34,667 nt of DNA from Pseudomonas psychrophila HA-4 (GCF_000282975.1 NZ_ALJC01000139.1:1-34667); one strand, 5' to 3'. Positions 19,261-27,281 are shown, counted from the first letter of the stretch. Program-made: numbers and translations. The notes: generated by a model not told the origin, from the sequence alone.

Positions 19261-19304
19261 GGTTATACAGCCCGTTGAAGTCTTCATTAAGGTGCACACA
19301 AACC

Positions 19305-19435
19305 CGTAGCAGTTGCCGGAGGCTGCGTCCGATTGCGAAGCGATCGTAAATCCCGAGAACCCGTTCTATCTGAAAGTCCGCGATTCCCGATTTACGACGA
19401 CTTCGTCGCCGGACGTAGCCTTCGGCAACTGCTAG
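19305..19435. repeat. Long inverted repeat, copy 1
   Basis: Two arms of about 49 bases (19306-19354 and 19386-19434) pair almost fully. The left begins TAGCAGTTGCCG and runs to GATCGTAAATC; the right reads the same on the other strand with few changes. A second copy of the family lies at 24315-24452. Located between the receptor and the phytase genes on the same strand, it can form a strong stem in the mRNA and may lower phytase expression relative to the receptor. Confidence 0.8.
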
Positions 19436-19455
19436 GTGCGCGTTTTAGGTCGAGA

Positions 19456-21990
19456 TTAGAAATGGGTGAAGGTCAGCCCTACGGAGTAGGTCGGGCCGTA
19501 CTCTTCGTACTGGTTGTTGTAACGGCTGTTGCCGCTGTACACGAAGTACGGCTGATCGGTTAGGTTCTGCGCATCAAAGGTGACGTGCAGGTTTTTGCTC
19601 AGCGCGTAGCGGGCGCTGAAGTCAACAAAGGTCTGTGAACCCACATGTGTGTCGTGCGCCTTGTCGTTGATCCCGGACAACTCGTACAAGTAGTCCGACT
19701 TGTAGTTGGCCGACACACGCACGCTGAGTTTGTCGTCCTCCCAGCCGAGCATCAGGTTGCCGACCGTGTTGGACTGGCTCGGCAAGTCGATGTCGCGCTT
19801 GATCGTGCTGCCCGAGGCCGCGTCATAGCCTTTGATGCTGGCGTTGGAGCGGCTAAACGTGGTGTTCGCGCCCAGAATCACGCCATTGAAAGGCGCTGGT
19901 AGCCAGTCGAATTTCTGCGAGTAGGCCAGTTCCAGGCCATAGAGCTTGGCGCTGTCACCGTTGGCATAGGAGTGCGCCTCGGTGAAGGTGCTCCAGGCAC
20001 CCGTGCCGGCCAGATCGTTGTTGTAGACGAAGTTTTTGATGTCTTTGTAGAAGAGGAACGCCGACACCGTACCGGCCTGCCCCATGAAGTGCTCAATGCC
20101 CAGGTCGAAGTTGCTCGACTCCAGCGGCTTGAGGTTCGGGTTACCGAATTCGGCCTTGTTATCTTCAATCACAAAGCCGGGTGCCAATTGGCCAAAGGTT
20201 GGACGCACCACAGCGTTGGTCCAGGCAGCGCGCACTTGGGTGTTTTTTGCCAACTGATAACGCGCATGCAGCCCCGGCAGCCAGTGGTGATAATCGCGCT
20301 TGGTGTCTTGCGACTCGTACACGCCGTTGCGCACGCCAGTACCTTTGGCTTCGAACTCTGTGCCCTCGTAACGCAGCCCGGCGATAAAGCGCCAATCGTC
20401 GATATCAACGGTGTTCATCATGTAGCCCGAGTTGATGTCTTCACGCATGGTGAAGTCATTGACCCGCGAATCTTGCTCGTTATAGAACTGATCGCGGTTC
20501 AAACCGCCAATCAAGTCCTTGATGGCACCCGCACTGATGCCCGGGCCGTAACGGCCAAGCGAGTAATCCAGATTGCCCTTGTCGAACTGGGTCAAATTAA
20601 GCTGAGCATCGCTGAAGCCCTGCTTCGAAAAGTTCTTGTAACTCCAGACCTCGGTGTCGTTGTCTTTGTTGCGACGGCTGACCTTGCCGCCAAATTTGAT
20701 TTGCGAGGCATACCCTTGTATGTCGTAGTCACGCGCCAGATCGAGGCGGATGTTCTTCTCTGTGTCCTTGGTGTTCTCTTGCTTGACGTCCACTTTGTCG
20801 AGCGTGTAATTGGCCGGGTCATAAAAGCCCTCACCAATGATCGGGCGCGGCTTTTTCGAGTCATAGAAACCGCTGTTCGCGAAACTCGAATTGCTTTTGA
20901 AGGTAGCCCCGGCAATACCCGCCGGGCTGTCTTCGCTGGACTCGCTGTAGCCAGCCTGCCCGCTCAAAGTCCAGAGCCCCATGGTGCGCTCACCACCGAA
21001 CACGTACGACTGGATGTCCTGGGTTTCTTCGCGTTGCTTGAGTTTGCGCTTGCCCTTGGCCTTGCCTACTTCACCTACGGCTTGCGGCTTAGAAAACTCC
21101 ACGGCGTCGGAGTTACGGATTTCGCTGTCCTTGAAGCGGCTGTACAGCGTGCGCAGATACAGCGTGGTGTCATCATCTGGCTTGTAATCGAAGTTCACAC
21201 CGCCGCCCGTGCGCTCACGGGTGATGTCGTATACACGCTGTTCAAAGCTGTTGAGTTTGGCGCCGTCGGTAAAGTCCCAGGCGCCGCCGGTTTCGACGTT
21301 ATCCGAACCAAAATCACGCTTGTTCCAGCTCAGGGCCGCCGCGACGCCGAAGTTGTCGATGCCATCACCCACGCTGAAACGATCACTGATTGCGCCCGAG
21401 ACTTTAGGGCTGGTCTGGTGGGTGTTCTTGTTGTAACCCGCCTGGGTGCTCCCGGTGTAGAACAGGCCTTCGTGATCGAAGGCCGAGAGGCTTTGCACAT
21501 CCACCGTGCCGCCCAGCGAGTTGGCGTCCATGTCTGGGGTCAGGGTTTTGATCACCGACAATGACTGCACCAGCTCGGCTGGCAACACATCCAACGCCAC
21601 GGCGCGGCGTTTGCTTTCGGGGGACGGCACCAGCGTACCGTTGATGGTCACACTGTTAAGGTCCGGGCCCAGGCCCCGCACGCTGACGAAACGGCCTTCG
21701 CCCTGATCGCGTTCAATGCTGATGCCGGGCAAGCGCTGTACCGCTTCGGCAACGTTAACGTCGGGCAACTGCGCCACGCCATCGGCGTGTACCACGCTTT
21801 CAATGTTGTCCGACTTGCGTTGTTGCTTGAGCGCCTTGTCCAGGCTGGCAGCCTGCCCAACCACCTCAACATGCTCGGTGACACCAGCGGTCGATAACTC
21901 GGCGGCGCTCAGGCGCTCGCTGGCAATCGCCATGGCCAATGCACTGAACGTGAAGCTCACCCACTGCGCCTTGCTCCGACACTTGTACAT
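19456..21990 (-). CDS. TonB-dependent outer-membrane receptor, probably for phytate or its complexes
   Basis: The 844-residue protein has an export signal in the first 30 residues and a candidate TonB box in TEHVEVVG. The plug domain carries VAEAVQRLPGISIERDQGEG, RFVSVRGLGPDLNSVTING and SLGGTVDVQS, and a 22-strand-type barrel ends in aromatic Phe (YSVGLTFTHF). This matches the large receptor group that includes carbohydrate and phosphoester importers rather than classic siderophore receptors with a signalling domain. The ATG at 21990 follows GGGGGAG by 6 bases. It heads a minus-strand cluster with phytase, TolQ/TolR and TonB. Beta-propeller phytase genes are known to sit beside such receptors in other proteobacteria, so an inositol-phosphate substrate is inferred. 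Confidence 0.9.
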   Translation of the reverse strand: MYKCRSKAQWVSFTFSALAMAIASERLSAAELSTAGVTEHVEVVGQAASLDKALKQQRKSDNIESVVHADGVAQLPDVNVAEAVQRLPGISIERDQGEGRFVSVRGLGPDLNSVTINGTLVPSPESKRRAVALDVLPAELVQSLSVIKTLTPDMDANSLGGTVDVQSLSAFDHEGLFYTGSTQAGYNKNTHQTSPKVSGAISDRFSVGDGIDNFGVAAALSWNKRDFGSDNVETGGAWDFTDGAKLNSFEQRVYDITRERTGGGVNFDYKPDDDTTLYLRTLYSRFKDSEIRNSDAVEFSKPQAVGEVGKAKGKRKLKQREETQDIQSYVFGGERTMGLWTLSGQAGYSESSEDSPAGIAGATFKSNSSFANSGFYDSKKPRPIIGEGFYDPANYTLDKVDVKQENTKDTEKNIRLDLARDYDIQGYASQIKFGGKVSRRNKDNDTEVWSYKNFSKQGFSDAQLNLTQFDKGNLDYSLGRYGPGISAGAIKDLIGGLNRDQFYNEQDSRVNDFTMREDINSGYMMNTVDIDDWRFIAGLRYEGTEFEAKGTGVRNGVYESQDTKRDYHHWLPGLHARYQLAKNTQVRAAWTNAVVRPTFGQLAPGFVIEDNKAEFGNPNLKPLESSNFDLGIEHFMGQAGTVSAFLFYKDIKNFVYNNDLAGTGAWSTFTEAHSYANGDSAKLYGLELAYSQKFDWLPAPFNGVILGANTTFSRSNASIKGYDAASGSTIKRDIDLPSQSNTVGNLMLGWEDDKLSVRVSANYKSDYLYELSGINDKAHDTHVGSQTFVDFSARYALSKNLHVTFDAQNLTDQPYFVYSGNSRYNNQYEEYGPTYSVGLTFTHF

Positions 21991-22051
21991 GCTTGCTCTC
22001 CCCCAGATTGGCCCCACAGGTCAGGCAAATGGCCCGACAACGTGGAAGCGA

Positions 22052-22085
22052 ACGCTAGGGTTGCTCAATGACAGTGCTGTTACAG
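22052..22085 (-). promoter_or_regulatory. Candidate Pho box and -10 element upstream of the receptor-phytase cluster
   Basis: On the minus strand CTGTAAC-AGCA-CTGTCAT (22085-22068) fits the PhoB site, two 7-base CTGTCAT-type repeats spaced by four bases, with 5/7 and 7/7 matches. Ten bases further lies TAGCGT (22057-22052), placed as a -10 box should be in PhoB-activated promoters that lack a -35. The box ends 78 bases before the receptor start. Its position ahead of a phytase gene supports function. Confidence 0.6.
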
Positions 22086-22140
22086 CGTTTGGCGCAAACC
22101 CCGGAAATAGAGGCTTTTAGGGGGGTAATGAGTGCTGGAT

Positions 22141-22251
22141 GAGCTGATTTGACCTGAATCAGCCCAACGCACGGTAGGAGCGAGTGTCGACCGGCTGCTC
22201 CTACAGTGCGTATCGCACGATTTTTGGCAAGACACCTGAGCTGATTCGACC
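22141..22251. repeat. REP-like hairpin flanked by a direct repeat
   Basis: GTAGGAGC (22174-22181) pairs with GCTCCTAC (22197-22204), extended by GCAC/GTGC outside. A 14-base sequence GAGCTGATTTGACC at 22141 recurs with one change at 22238. The hairpin resembles dispersed Pseudomonas REP sequences. It sits between two divergent genes, which is unusual for REP elements that mostly follow genes. Confidence 0.5.
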
Positions 22252-22322
22252 CTTGCACCTCGTAACATGACTGTCACAGCGCTCTGTTTTGCTGGCCAGC
22301 ATTACGCTTGGGCAGACCCGAC

Positions 22323-23243
22323 ATGACGTGGCTAAACATCCTTAAACATCATCGCTGGAAACTCGGCCTGCTATTGGTTGCAGCCAATATCGGCGTGTTG
22401 CTCAACCTGGCATTCGGTACGCCCAAAGCCTTTAACGAGTGGCAATGGCTGGACATCATCGGCGAAGGCGGCACCTCGCTGTTTGTGCTGCTGTGGCTGT
22501 TTCTGGTGCTTAAAAGCCGCCCCACGGGCCGGGTTACCAACTACCTGTCGATCGGTCTGTGCTGCATCTTCTTTTCATGGTGGATGGACGTCCTCGACGA
22601 ATTTATCCGCCTGCCCAAACACCTGGGTTGGAATCACTGGCTGGAGTCGGGACCGATGCCTGTGGGCATGGTTCTACTGACCATCGGCCTGTACCACTGG
22701 CATCGCGAGCAGCAGGCCATCAATCAGCAAATGGAAAAACGCGAACGGACATTTCGCGAACATCGCCTGTTCGACAAATTGACCCCACTGGGTGGGGCCG
22801 ACTACCTCAAGCACCAAGTCGGCGACTGCATGGCGCAGAGCCGCGAGCAAGAACAACCGCTGTCGTTGCTGGCGCTGGATATCGACGACTTTTCGCTCGT
22901 CAACCAGCACTACGGCCACGCGGAAGGCGACGCCCTATTGCAGGCTTTGAGCCAATTGCTGCTGCTCAACCTGCGGCGTCATGACCTGCTCTGCCGACTG
23001 GCCGGTGACCGTTTTGTGGTGCTGCTGCCCAACACCGGCGAGAGCCAAGCCCGATTGCTGGCGCTGGAGTTGCAACAAGCGGTGCAAAGCCTTGCCCATA
23101 AAACCCGACAACATGGTGAGCGGGTGTGTTTATCCGCCAGCACGGCGGTGGTGATGGCCTTCGATGAAGCACCCGATGAACTGCTCAAACGCCTGAACCT
23201 GGCCTTGGCCCGCGCCAAGCCACCCCGGAGTAAACGGGCATGA
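22323..23243 (+). CDS. Membrane-bound protein with degenerate GGDEF domain
   Basis: The 306-residue protein starts at ATG 22323 and has four predicted membrane helices in residues 12-125, a short helical linker and a GGDEF domain from about residue 155. The family line DIDDFSLVNQHYGHAEGD is present, but the active-site loop reads AGDRF (227-231) instead of GGDEF, with Glu changed to Arg, so diguanylate cyclase activity is unlikely. The c-di-GMP inhibitory site RxxD is preserved as RRHD (218-221), five residues before, as in active enzymes. It could thus be a c-di-GMP receptor. Its stop overlaps the start of the AraC-type gene (ATGA), which couples the two, and it is divergent from the receptor-phytase cluster. 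Confidence 0.85.
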   Translation: MTWLNILKHHRWKLGLLLVAANIGVLLNLAFGTPKAFNEWQWLDIIGEGGTSLFVLLWLFLVLKSRPTGRVTNYLSIGLCCIFFSWWMDVLDEFIRLPKHLGWNHWLESGPMPVGMVLLTIGLYHWHREQQAINQQMEKRERTFREHRLFDKLTPLGGADYLKHQVGDCMAQSREQEQPLSLLALDIDDFSLVNQHYGHAEGDALLQALSQLLLLNLRRHDLLCRLAGDRFVVLLPNTGESQARLLALELQQAVQSLAHKTRQHGERVCLSASTAVVMAFDEAPDELLKRLNLALARAKPPRSKRA

Positions 23244-24274
23244 CACTCAGCAGCCACTGGTACGAAGCCGATACGCGTTTTATACCCGGGCATTACCAAC
23301 CCGCCACGTTGATTGATCTGGCGTTGTCACGAGGCATCGACAGCCATCGATTACTGCGTGGCACCGGGCTGTTTTACGACGACATCGTGGCCGGGGGCAC
23401 CCGCCTCAGTGCGCAGCAGTTCTTTAGTCTGATCGCCAATGCCCAGCGCTTGCTCGACGCCGATGACAGCAGCTTCTTGTTTGGCCAGCGCTTGCTGCCA
23501 GGCCATTACGGCCCTGCCAGCCATGCGCTGCAACAGGCGCAGAACCTGCATCAGGCACTGGAAACCGTCATCCACCACCGGGCTTTGCTAAGCCCCTTGC
23601 TGACCCCACGCCTGCTGCTGGATGACAAATACGCCTACGTGTACTGGCTCGACAGTTGCGGTGCGCAAGAGCAATTGCGTTTTGTGCAAGAGGCCAGCAT
23701 GACGGCCTTCAAGGCCATGAGTCAGTGGCTCAGCGGCGAACGCCTGCCGTGGGAATGCTGTTTGAGTTACCCCGAGCCGCGTTATGTGGAGCAGTACTGG
23801 GTGCATCTGGGCGAAAACACCCAGTTCAACTGCCAACTCGACCTGATGCGCTTACCCCGTGAATACCTGACGCATGCGTGGCCCAATGCTTCGGCGATTG
23901 CCCGGCAAGTGGCGCACCAACAGGCGCAAAGCCAACTGCACGACCTTGGGTTCAGCGCCAGCCTACTGGACCGGCTTTACGTGCACCTGCGCGACCACGC
24001 ACAACGCGCGCCGGGGCTTGAGGAAGTGGCGCAGCATTTTTCGATGAGCCAGGCCACCCTCAAACGCAAACTGAGCAAACACGGCACGCACTTCCAAGCC
24101 CAGCAGGACCAAGCCCGCAAGCATGTGGCGCTGTACCTGTACCAGATCAAGGGCTTGAGCAACGACGCGGTGGCGGAGTATTTGAACTTCAACGACCCGG
24201 CCAACTTTCGTCGTGCACTGAAACGCTGGACCGGGTGCACACCGAATTTGATCCGGCAATTTTTGCGGGTCTAA
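23240..24274 (+). CDS. AraC-family transcriptional regulator
   Basis: The 344-residue regulator has an N-terminal domain of the type found in OruR/ArgR-like Pseudomonas regulators (PATLIDLALSRGIDSHRLLRG, then a long helical region). Its C-terminal AraC/XylS helix-turn-helix pair starts at about residue 240: LEEVAQHFSMSQATLKRKL is followed by YLNFNDPANFRRALKRWTG. The usual P at the end of the second motif reads CTPNLIRQF, normal for the family. Translation is coupled to the degenerate GGDEF gene. It may control the divergent receptor-phytase genes or the convergent dpkA region, but no binding site can be assigned by eye. Confidence 0.88.
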   Translation: MTLSSHWYEADTRFIPGHYQPATLIDLALSRGIDSHRLLRGTGLFYDDIVAGGTRLSAQQFFSLIANAQRLLDADDSSFLFGQRLLPGHYGPASHALQQAQNLHQALETVIHHRALLSPLLTPRLLLDDKYAYVYWLDSCGAQEQLRFVQEASMTAFKAMSQWLSGERLPWECCLSYPEPRYVEQYWVHLGENTQFNCQLDLMRLPREYLTHAWPNASAIARQVAHQQAQSQLHDLGFSASLLDRLYVHLRDHAQRAPGLEEVAQHFSMSQATLKRKLSKHGTHFQAQQDQARKHVALYLYQIKGLSNDAVAEYLNFNDPANFRRALKRWTGCTPNLIRQFLRV

Positions 24275-24314
24275 CCCCCTCTACGAGACTCTATGGTGTG
24301 CAGCAAGCCGATTT

Positions 24315-24452
24315 CGTAGCAGTTGCCGAGCCTGAGAGGCTACGCCCGATTGCGAAGCGATCGTAAATCCTAAGTGCAGGGTTTAACTGACACACCGCAG
24401 TGCATGATTTTACGACTGCTGTGCAGCCTCTCAGGCTCGGCAGCTGCTACGC
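24315..24452. repeat. Long inverted repeat, copy 2
   Basis: The arms CGTAGCAGTTGCCGAGCC with GAGAGGCTACG, and their reverse near 24424-24452 (CAGCCTCTCAGGCTCGG with CTGCTACG), form a long stem. The inner part CCGATTGCGAAGCGATCG followed by TAAATC is identical to copy 1 at 19305-19435. It lies between the convergent araC-type and dpkA genes, where it can serve as a transcription end for both. Confidence 0.8.
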
Positions 24453-24464
24453 GTTCGCGAACCA

Positions 24465-25493
24465 TTACGCCAGCGCCCGCAGCTTGGCCAATTCCTCAAC
24501 GCTCAACGGGATACCTGCCTCCAATGATTTGGCGCGTTCAATGAAGCGCCGGTCACCCGGCATGCGTTCGAGGCCCACCGCGTGCATCTGACGGACCAGC
24601 TCACCACTGCGCTGGGCGAAGCTGTTGCCACCCGATTTGCTCGGGTCGATGACAATCAGCAATTGGCCCGTCCATGGGGTTTGCGCGCCAGGGTGTTTTT
24701 TCCAGTCGAATTCGAACGAGAAATTGCCGCCTGTCAGCGCCGCCGCCAGCAGTTCAACCATCATCGACAAGGCCGAACCTTTGTGGCCACCAAATGGCAG
24801 CAAAGCGCCACCATCGAGGATTTCTTTCGGATTTTCGGTCGGCTCGCCATGTTTGTCGACGCCCATGCCCGCGGGCAGTGAATGGCCTTTGCGGGCTGCG
24901 ATTTGCACATCGCCATGGGCAATGGCACTGGTGGCTAAGTCGAATACGATCGGGTTGCCGTCAGCACGTGGCGCAGCAAAGGCAATCGGGTTGGTGCCGA
25001 ACAACGGTTTTTGCGCGCCATGCGGCACCACGCACGTCATGCTGTTGACCACGCTCAAGGCCACTAAGCCTTGTTCGGCGAACGGCTCAACATCGGGCCA
25101 CAACGCCGCAAAGTGGTGCGAGTTGCGAATCGCCAGCACCGCGATCCCGGCACTGCGGGCTTTTTCGACCAGCAGTTCACGCGCCGCAGCCAGTGCCGGT
25201 TGCGCAAAACCATTGGCCGCATCCACGCGGATAAAACCCGACGCCACGTCTTCGACCTGCGGGATGGCTTGCCCATCCACCCAGTTGCTCGCCAACGACG
25301 CCAAATACCCCGGAATACGAAACACCCCGTGGCTGTAGGAGCCATCGCGCTGAGCCCGGGCGCAGTTGTCGGCCAGTACCTGGGCCACGGCATTTGAGGT
25401 GCCATGACGCTCGAAAATCTGTTGCAGCAAAACGGTCAGTTCACTGAGGGACAGCGACTCGGTGGCCGATGTGGAGGTAACGGGCTGGGACAT
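24465..25493 (-). CDS. dpkA: Delta1-piperideine-2-carboxylate/delta1-pyrroline-2-carboxylate reductase
   Basis: The 342-residue protein belongs to the Ldh2/malate-lactate dehydrogenase superfamily. Visible family features are ARAQRDGSYSHGVFRIPGYL near the N-terminus, AIRNSHHFAALWPDVEPFAE with the catalytic-region histidines, FGTNPIAFAAPR for the nicotinamide site, and GGHKGSALSMMVELLAAALT. This group includes Pseudomonas DpkA, which reduces the cyclic imine from D-lysine to L-pipecolate with NADPH, and the related imine from hydroxyproline/D-proline. ATG 25493 has GGAG 7 bases upstream. The divergent RpiR regulator, ABC transporter and amino-acid oxidase reproduce the P. putida dpkA-amaD order, which supports the specific name. 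Confidence 0.85.
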   Translation of the reverse strand: MSQPVTSTSATESLSLSELTVLLQQIFERHGTSNAVAQVLADNCARAQRDGSYSHGVFRIPGYLASLASNWVDGQAIPQVEDVASGFIRVDAANGFAQPALAAARELLVEKARSAGIAVLAIRNSHHFAALWPDVEPFAEQGLVALSVVNSMTCVVPHGAQKPLFGTNPIAFAAPRADGNPIVFDLATSAIAHGDVQIAARKGHSLPAGMGVDKHGEPTENPKEILDGGALLPFGGHKGSALSMMVELLAAALTGGNFSFEFDWKKHPGAQTPWTGQLLIVIDPSKSGGNSFAQRSGELVRQMHAVGLERMPGDRRFIERAKSLEAGIPLSVEELAKLRALA

Positions 25494-25541
25494 GCTGCGC
25501 TCCGATTTCGTTGTTTTTGTCGATGTGCAAGGGCGAGGCCA

Positions 25542-25570
25542 ACTATCCAGCGATGACAGTTCTCTGTCAA
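25542..25570 (-). promoter_or_regulatory. dpkA promoter with overlapping dyad operator
   Basis: On the minus strand TTGACA (25570-25565) and GATAGT (25547-25542) are spaced by exactly 17 bases, a strong sigma-70 promoter for dpkA. The perfect dyad TGACAG-TTCT-CTGTCA (25554-25569) covers the -35 box and spacer, and a further TGACAG half-site lies at 25583-25588 nearer the RpiR gene. It is the best candidate site for the divergent RpiR regulator. Confidence 0.65.
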
Positions 25571-25636
25571 TTCTTGACTTAATGACAGAAAACATTCACT
25601 TTCTGCAACGTGCTGAAACAAGAACAGGAAGCAGCC

Positions 25637-26512
25637 GTGAGTCAGTCGATTAAACAACGCCTTGAAAGCAGTCTGTCAACCGCCGCGCCTTCGGGTCGGG
25701 CGATTGCCAGTTACATGCTGGCGAACCTCTACGAACTGCCGTTTCAGACCGCTGCTGACATTGCCAGCAAGCTGGGTGTCAGTGAGTCCAGTGTTGGGCG
25801 CTTCTGCCGCGCGCTGGGTTACAGCCACTTCAAAGAACTCAAAAACGATCTCAAAGACGACCTCGGCGATGGCCCGTGGCTGGTCGGTGATCGCCTGCAA
25901 GAATTTCGTCAACAATCGAGCCAAAGCCCGCAGGCCTTGCCGCGCAGTTTTGAGCTAGAAGTCGCCGCCTTGGTCAAGGTGTACGAATACAGCCTGACGC
26001 CCGAATGGCAAACCGTCAGTCAGCGCCTAGCCACTCGGCGCAAAGTGTTTGTGGCGGGCTTCCAGACCGAGCGCGGGATCGCCGCCTCCATGGTGCATTT
26101 GCTGCAATACCTGCGCGATGGCGTGCAATTGGTCGATGGTGCCGCCGGGCATTACGCCGACGTGCTGCTATGCCCCGCGCAAGAGTGCGCGCTGGTGGTG
26201 TTCGAAGCCCGCCGTTATTCGCGCCACGCCCAGCAACTGTGCCGCAAAGCACGCGAGGCAGGCATTGCGGTCACGCTGGTGACCGATACCTTCTGCGACT
26301 GGGCCGAGCAGTGCGCCGATGAAGTGTTTCGCGTACCGACCGAATTCAATCTGTTCTGGGAGTCCACCGCAGCCATGCTGTCGCTGGTTCACCTGCTGAT
26401 TAACGAAGTGTGCAAACAACTGGGGCCTGACGTAGAGAAGCGTCTTGAGGCGACCGCGACCTTACACAATGAGTTCGTGGGGTACACATCCTCACCCGGA
26501 TCAAAACAATAA
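25637..26512 (+). CDS. RpiR-family transcriptional regulator (HTH plus SIS domain)
   Basis: Residues 1-75 or so form the RpiR helix-turn-helix: LPFQTAADIASKLGVSESSV is followed by GRFCRALGYSHFKELKNDL, the standard signature. From about residue 115 a SIS sugar-isomerase-like sensor domain follows (RRKVFVAGFQTERGIAASM, then a loop with LVVFEARRYSRHAQQLC). GTG 25637 with AGGAA 6 bases upstream is preferred over GTG 25610. It is divergent from dpkA and 12 bases upstream of the binding-protein gene, so it probably leads the transport-oxidase operon and controls both directions through the TGACAG dyad. The P. putida dpkA locus has an RpiR regulator at the same place. Confidence 0.88.
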   Translation: MSQSIKQRLESSLSTAAPSGRAIASYMLANLYELPFQTAADIASKLGVSESSVGRFCRALGYSHFKELKNDLKDDLGDGPWLVGDRLQEFRQQSSQSPQALPRSFELEVAALVKVYEYSLTPEWQTVSQRLATRRKVFVAGFQTERGIAASMVHLLQYLRDGVQLVDGAAGHYADVLLCPAQECALVVFEARRYSRHAQQLCRKAREAGIAVTLVTDTFCDWAEQCADEVFRVPTEFNLFWESTAAMLSLVHLLINEVCKQLGPDVEKRLEATATLHNEFVGYTSSPGSKQ

Positions 26513-26524
26513 ACGAGGTGCTAG

Positions 26525-27274
26525 ATGAACAACGTCCTTCGCTTTGCCAGTGCATGTGCAATGGTTTTCGCTGTCGCGTCCTACGCTCAGGCCGACAAAC
26601 TGACAATCGCCACGGAAGGCGCCTACCCTCCGTTTAACTACGTTGACTCGGACAATAAGCTGCACGGCTTTGACGTCGATATCACCGAAGAGCTGTGCAA
26701 GCGCATGGGCGCTGAATGCACGATCGTGGCCCAGGACTGGGACGGCATCATCGCGGGCCTGATGGCCAAAAAATACGACGCCATTGTGGCCTCGATGATC
26801 GTGAACGATGAGCGCAAAAAGAAAATCGCGTTCACTAATCACTACTACCGTACCCCGCTGTCCATCGCCGTGGCTAAGGACTCGCCGATTACCGATGCGC
26901 AGTCCGACTTCAAAGGCAAAACCGTGGGCGCGCAGAGCGCAGCGACCCAAAGCCTGTATGCCGAAGCGCATTACAAGGATGCAGATCTGAAGCTGTACCC
27001 GACCCTGGACGAAGCCAATAGCGAATTGGCGAATGAACGGGTTGACGTGGTGATCGCCGACAAATTCCCGCTGCTGGAATGGGTTAATAAAACCGGCAAA
27101 GACTGCTGCAAAATCATTGGCGACGTCGACGGCACCTTGGCTGACGCGGCCATTGCCGTGCGTCAGAACGACAATGCACTGCGCGAGCGTTTCAACAAGG
27201 CGCTGGACGAAATAGTTGCCGACGGCACCTATAAAAAGATCTCCAGTAAGTACTTCGACTTCGACATTTACTAA
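26525..27274 (+). CDS. Periplasmic amino-acid-binding protein of a polar amino acid ABC transporter
   Basis: A signal peptide ends at SYAQA, giving a mature protein starting DKLTIATEGAYPPFNYVDSD. The family-3 solute-binding pattern is plain: LHGFDVDITEELCKRMGAEC, then GIIAGLMAKKYDAIVASM, and the second-lobe motif GKTVGAQSAATQSLY. These proteins bind basic or polar amino acids such as lysine, arginine, histidine or octopine. The 249-residue length is normal. GAGG lies 9 bases before the ATG. It is followed by two permeases, an oxidase and an ATPase in the same direction; a D-lysine or related ligand is inferred from the neighbours. Confidence 0.9.
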   Translation: MNNVLRFASACAMVFAVASYAQADKLTIATEGAYPPFNYVDSDNKLHGFDVDITEELCKRMGAECTIVAQDWDGIIAGLMAKKYDAIVASMIVNDERKKKIAFTNHYYRTPLSIAVAKDSPITDAQSDFKGKTVGAQSAATQSLYAEAHYKDADLKLYPTLDEANSELANERVDVVIADKFPLLEWVNKTGKDCCKIIGDVDGTLADAAIAVRQNDNALRERFNKALDEIVADGTYKKISSKYFDFDIY

Positions 27275-27281
27275 GTCGCTC

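Noticed and set aside
19972..21564. A 530-codon open frame on the plus strand, antisense to the TonB receptor
   Set aside because: It lies wholly inside a well-supported receptor gene, shows no family features or ribosome site, and such mirror frames are common in GC-rich coding DNA.
22271..22290. CTGTCAC near CTCTGTT as a second Pho box for the GGDEF gene
   Set aside because: The second repeat does not match the consensus at the right spacing, unlike the site at 22068-22085.
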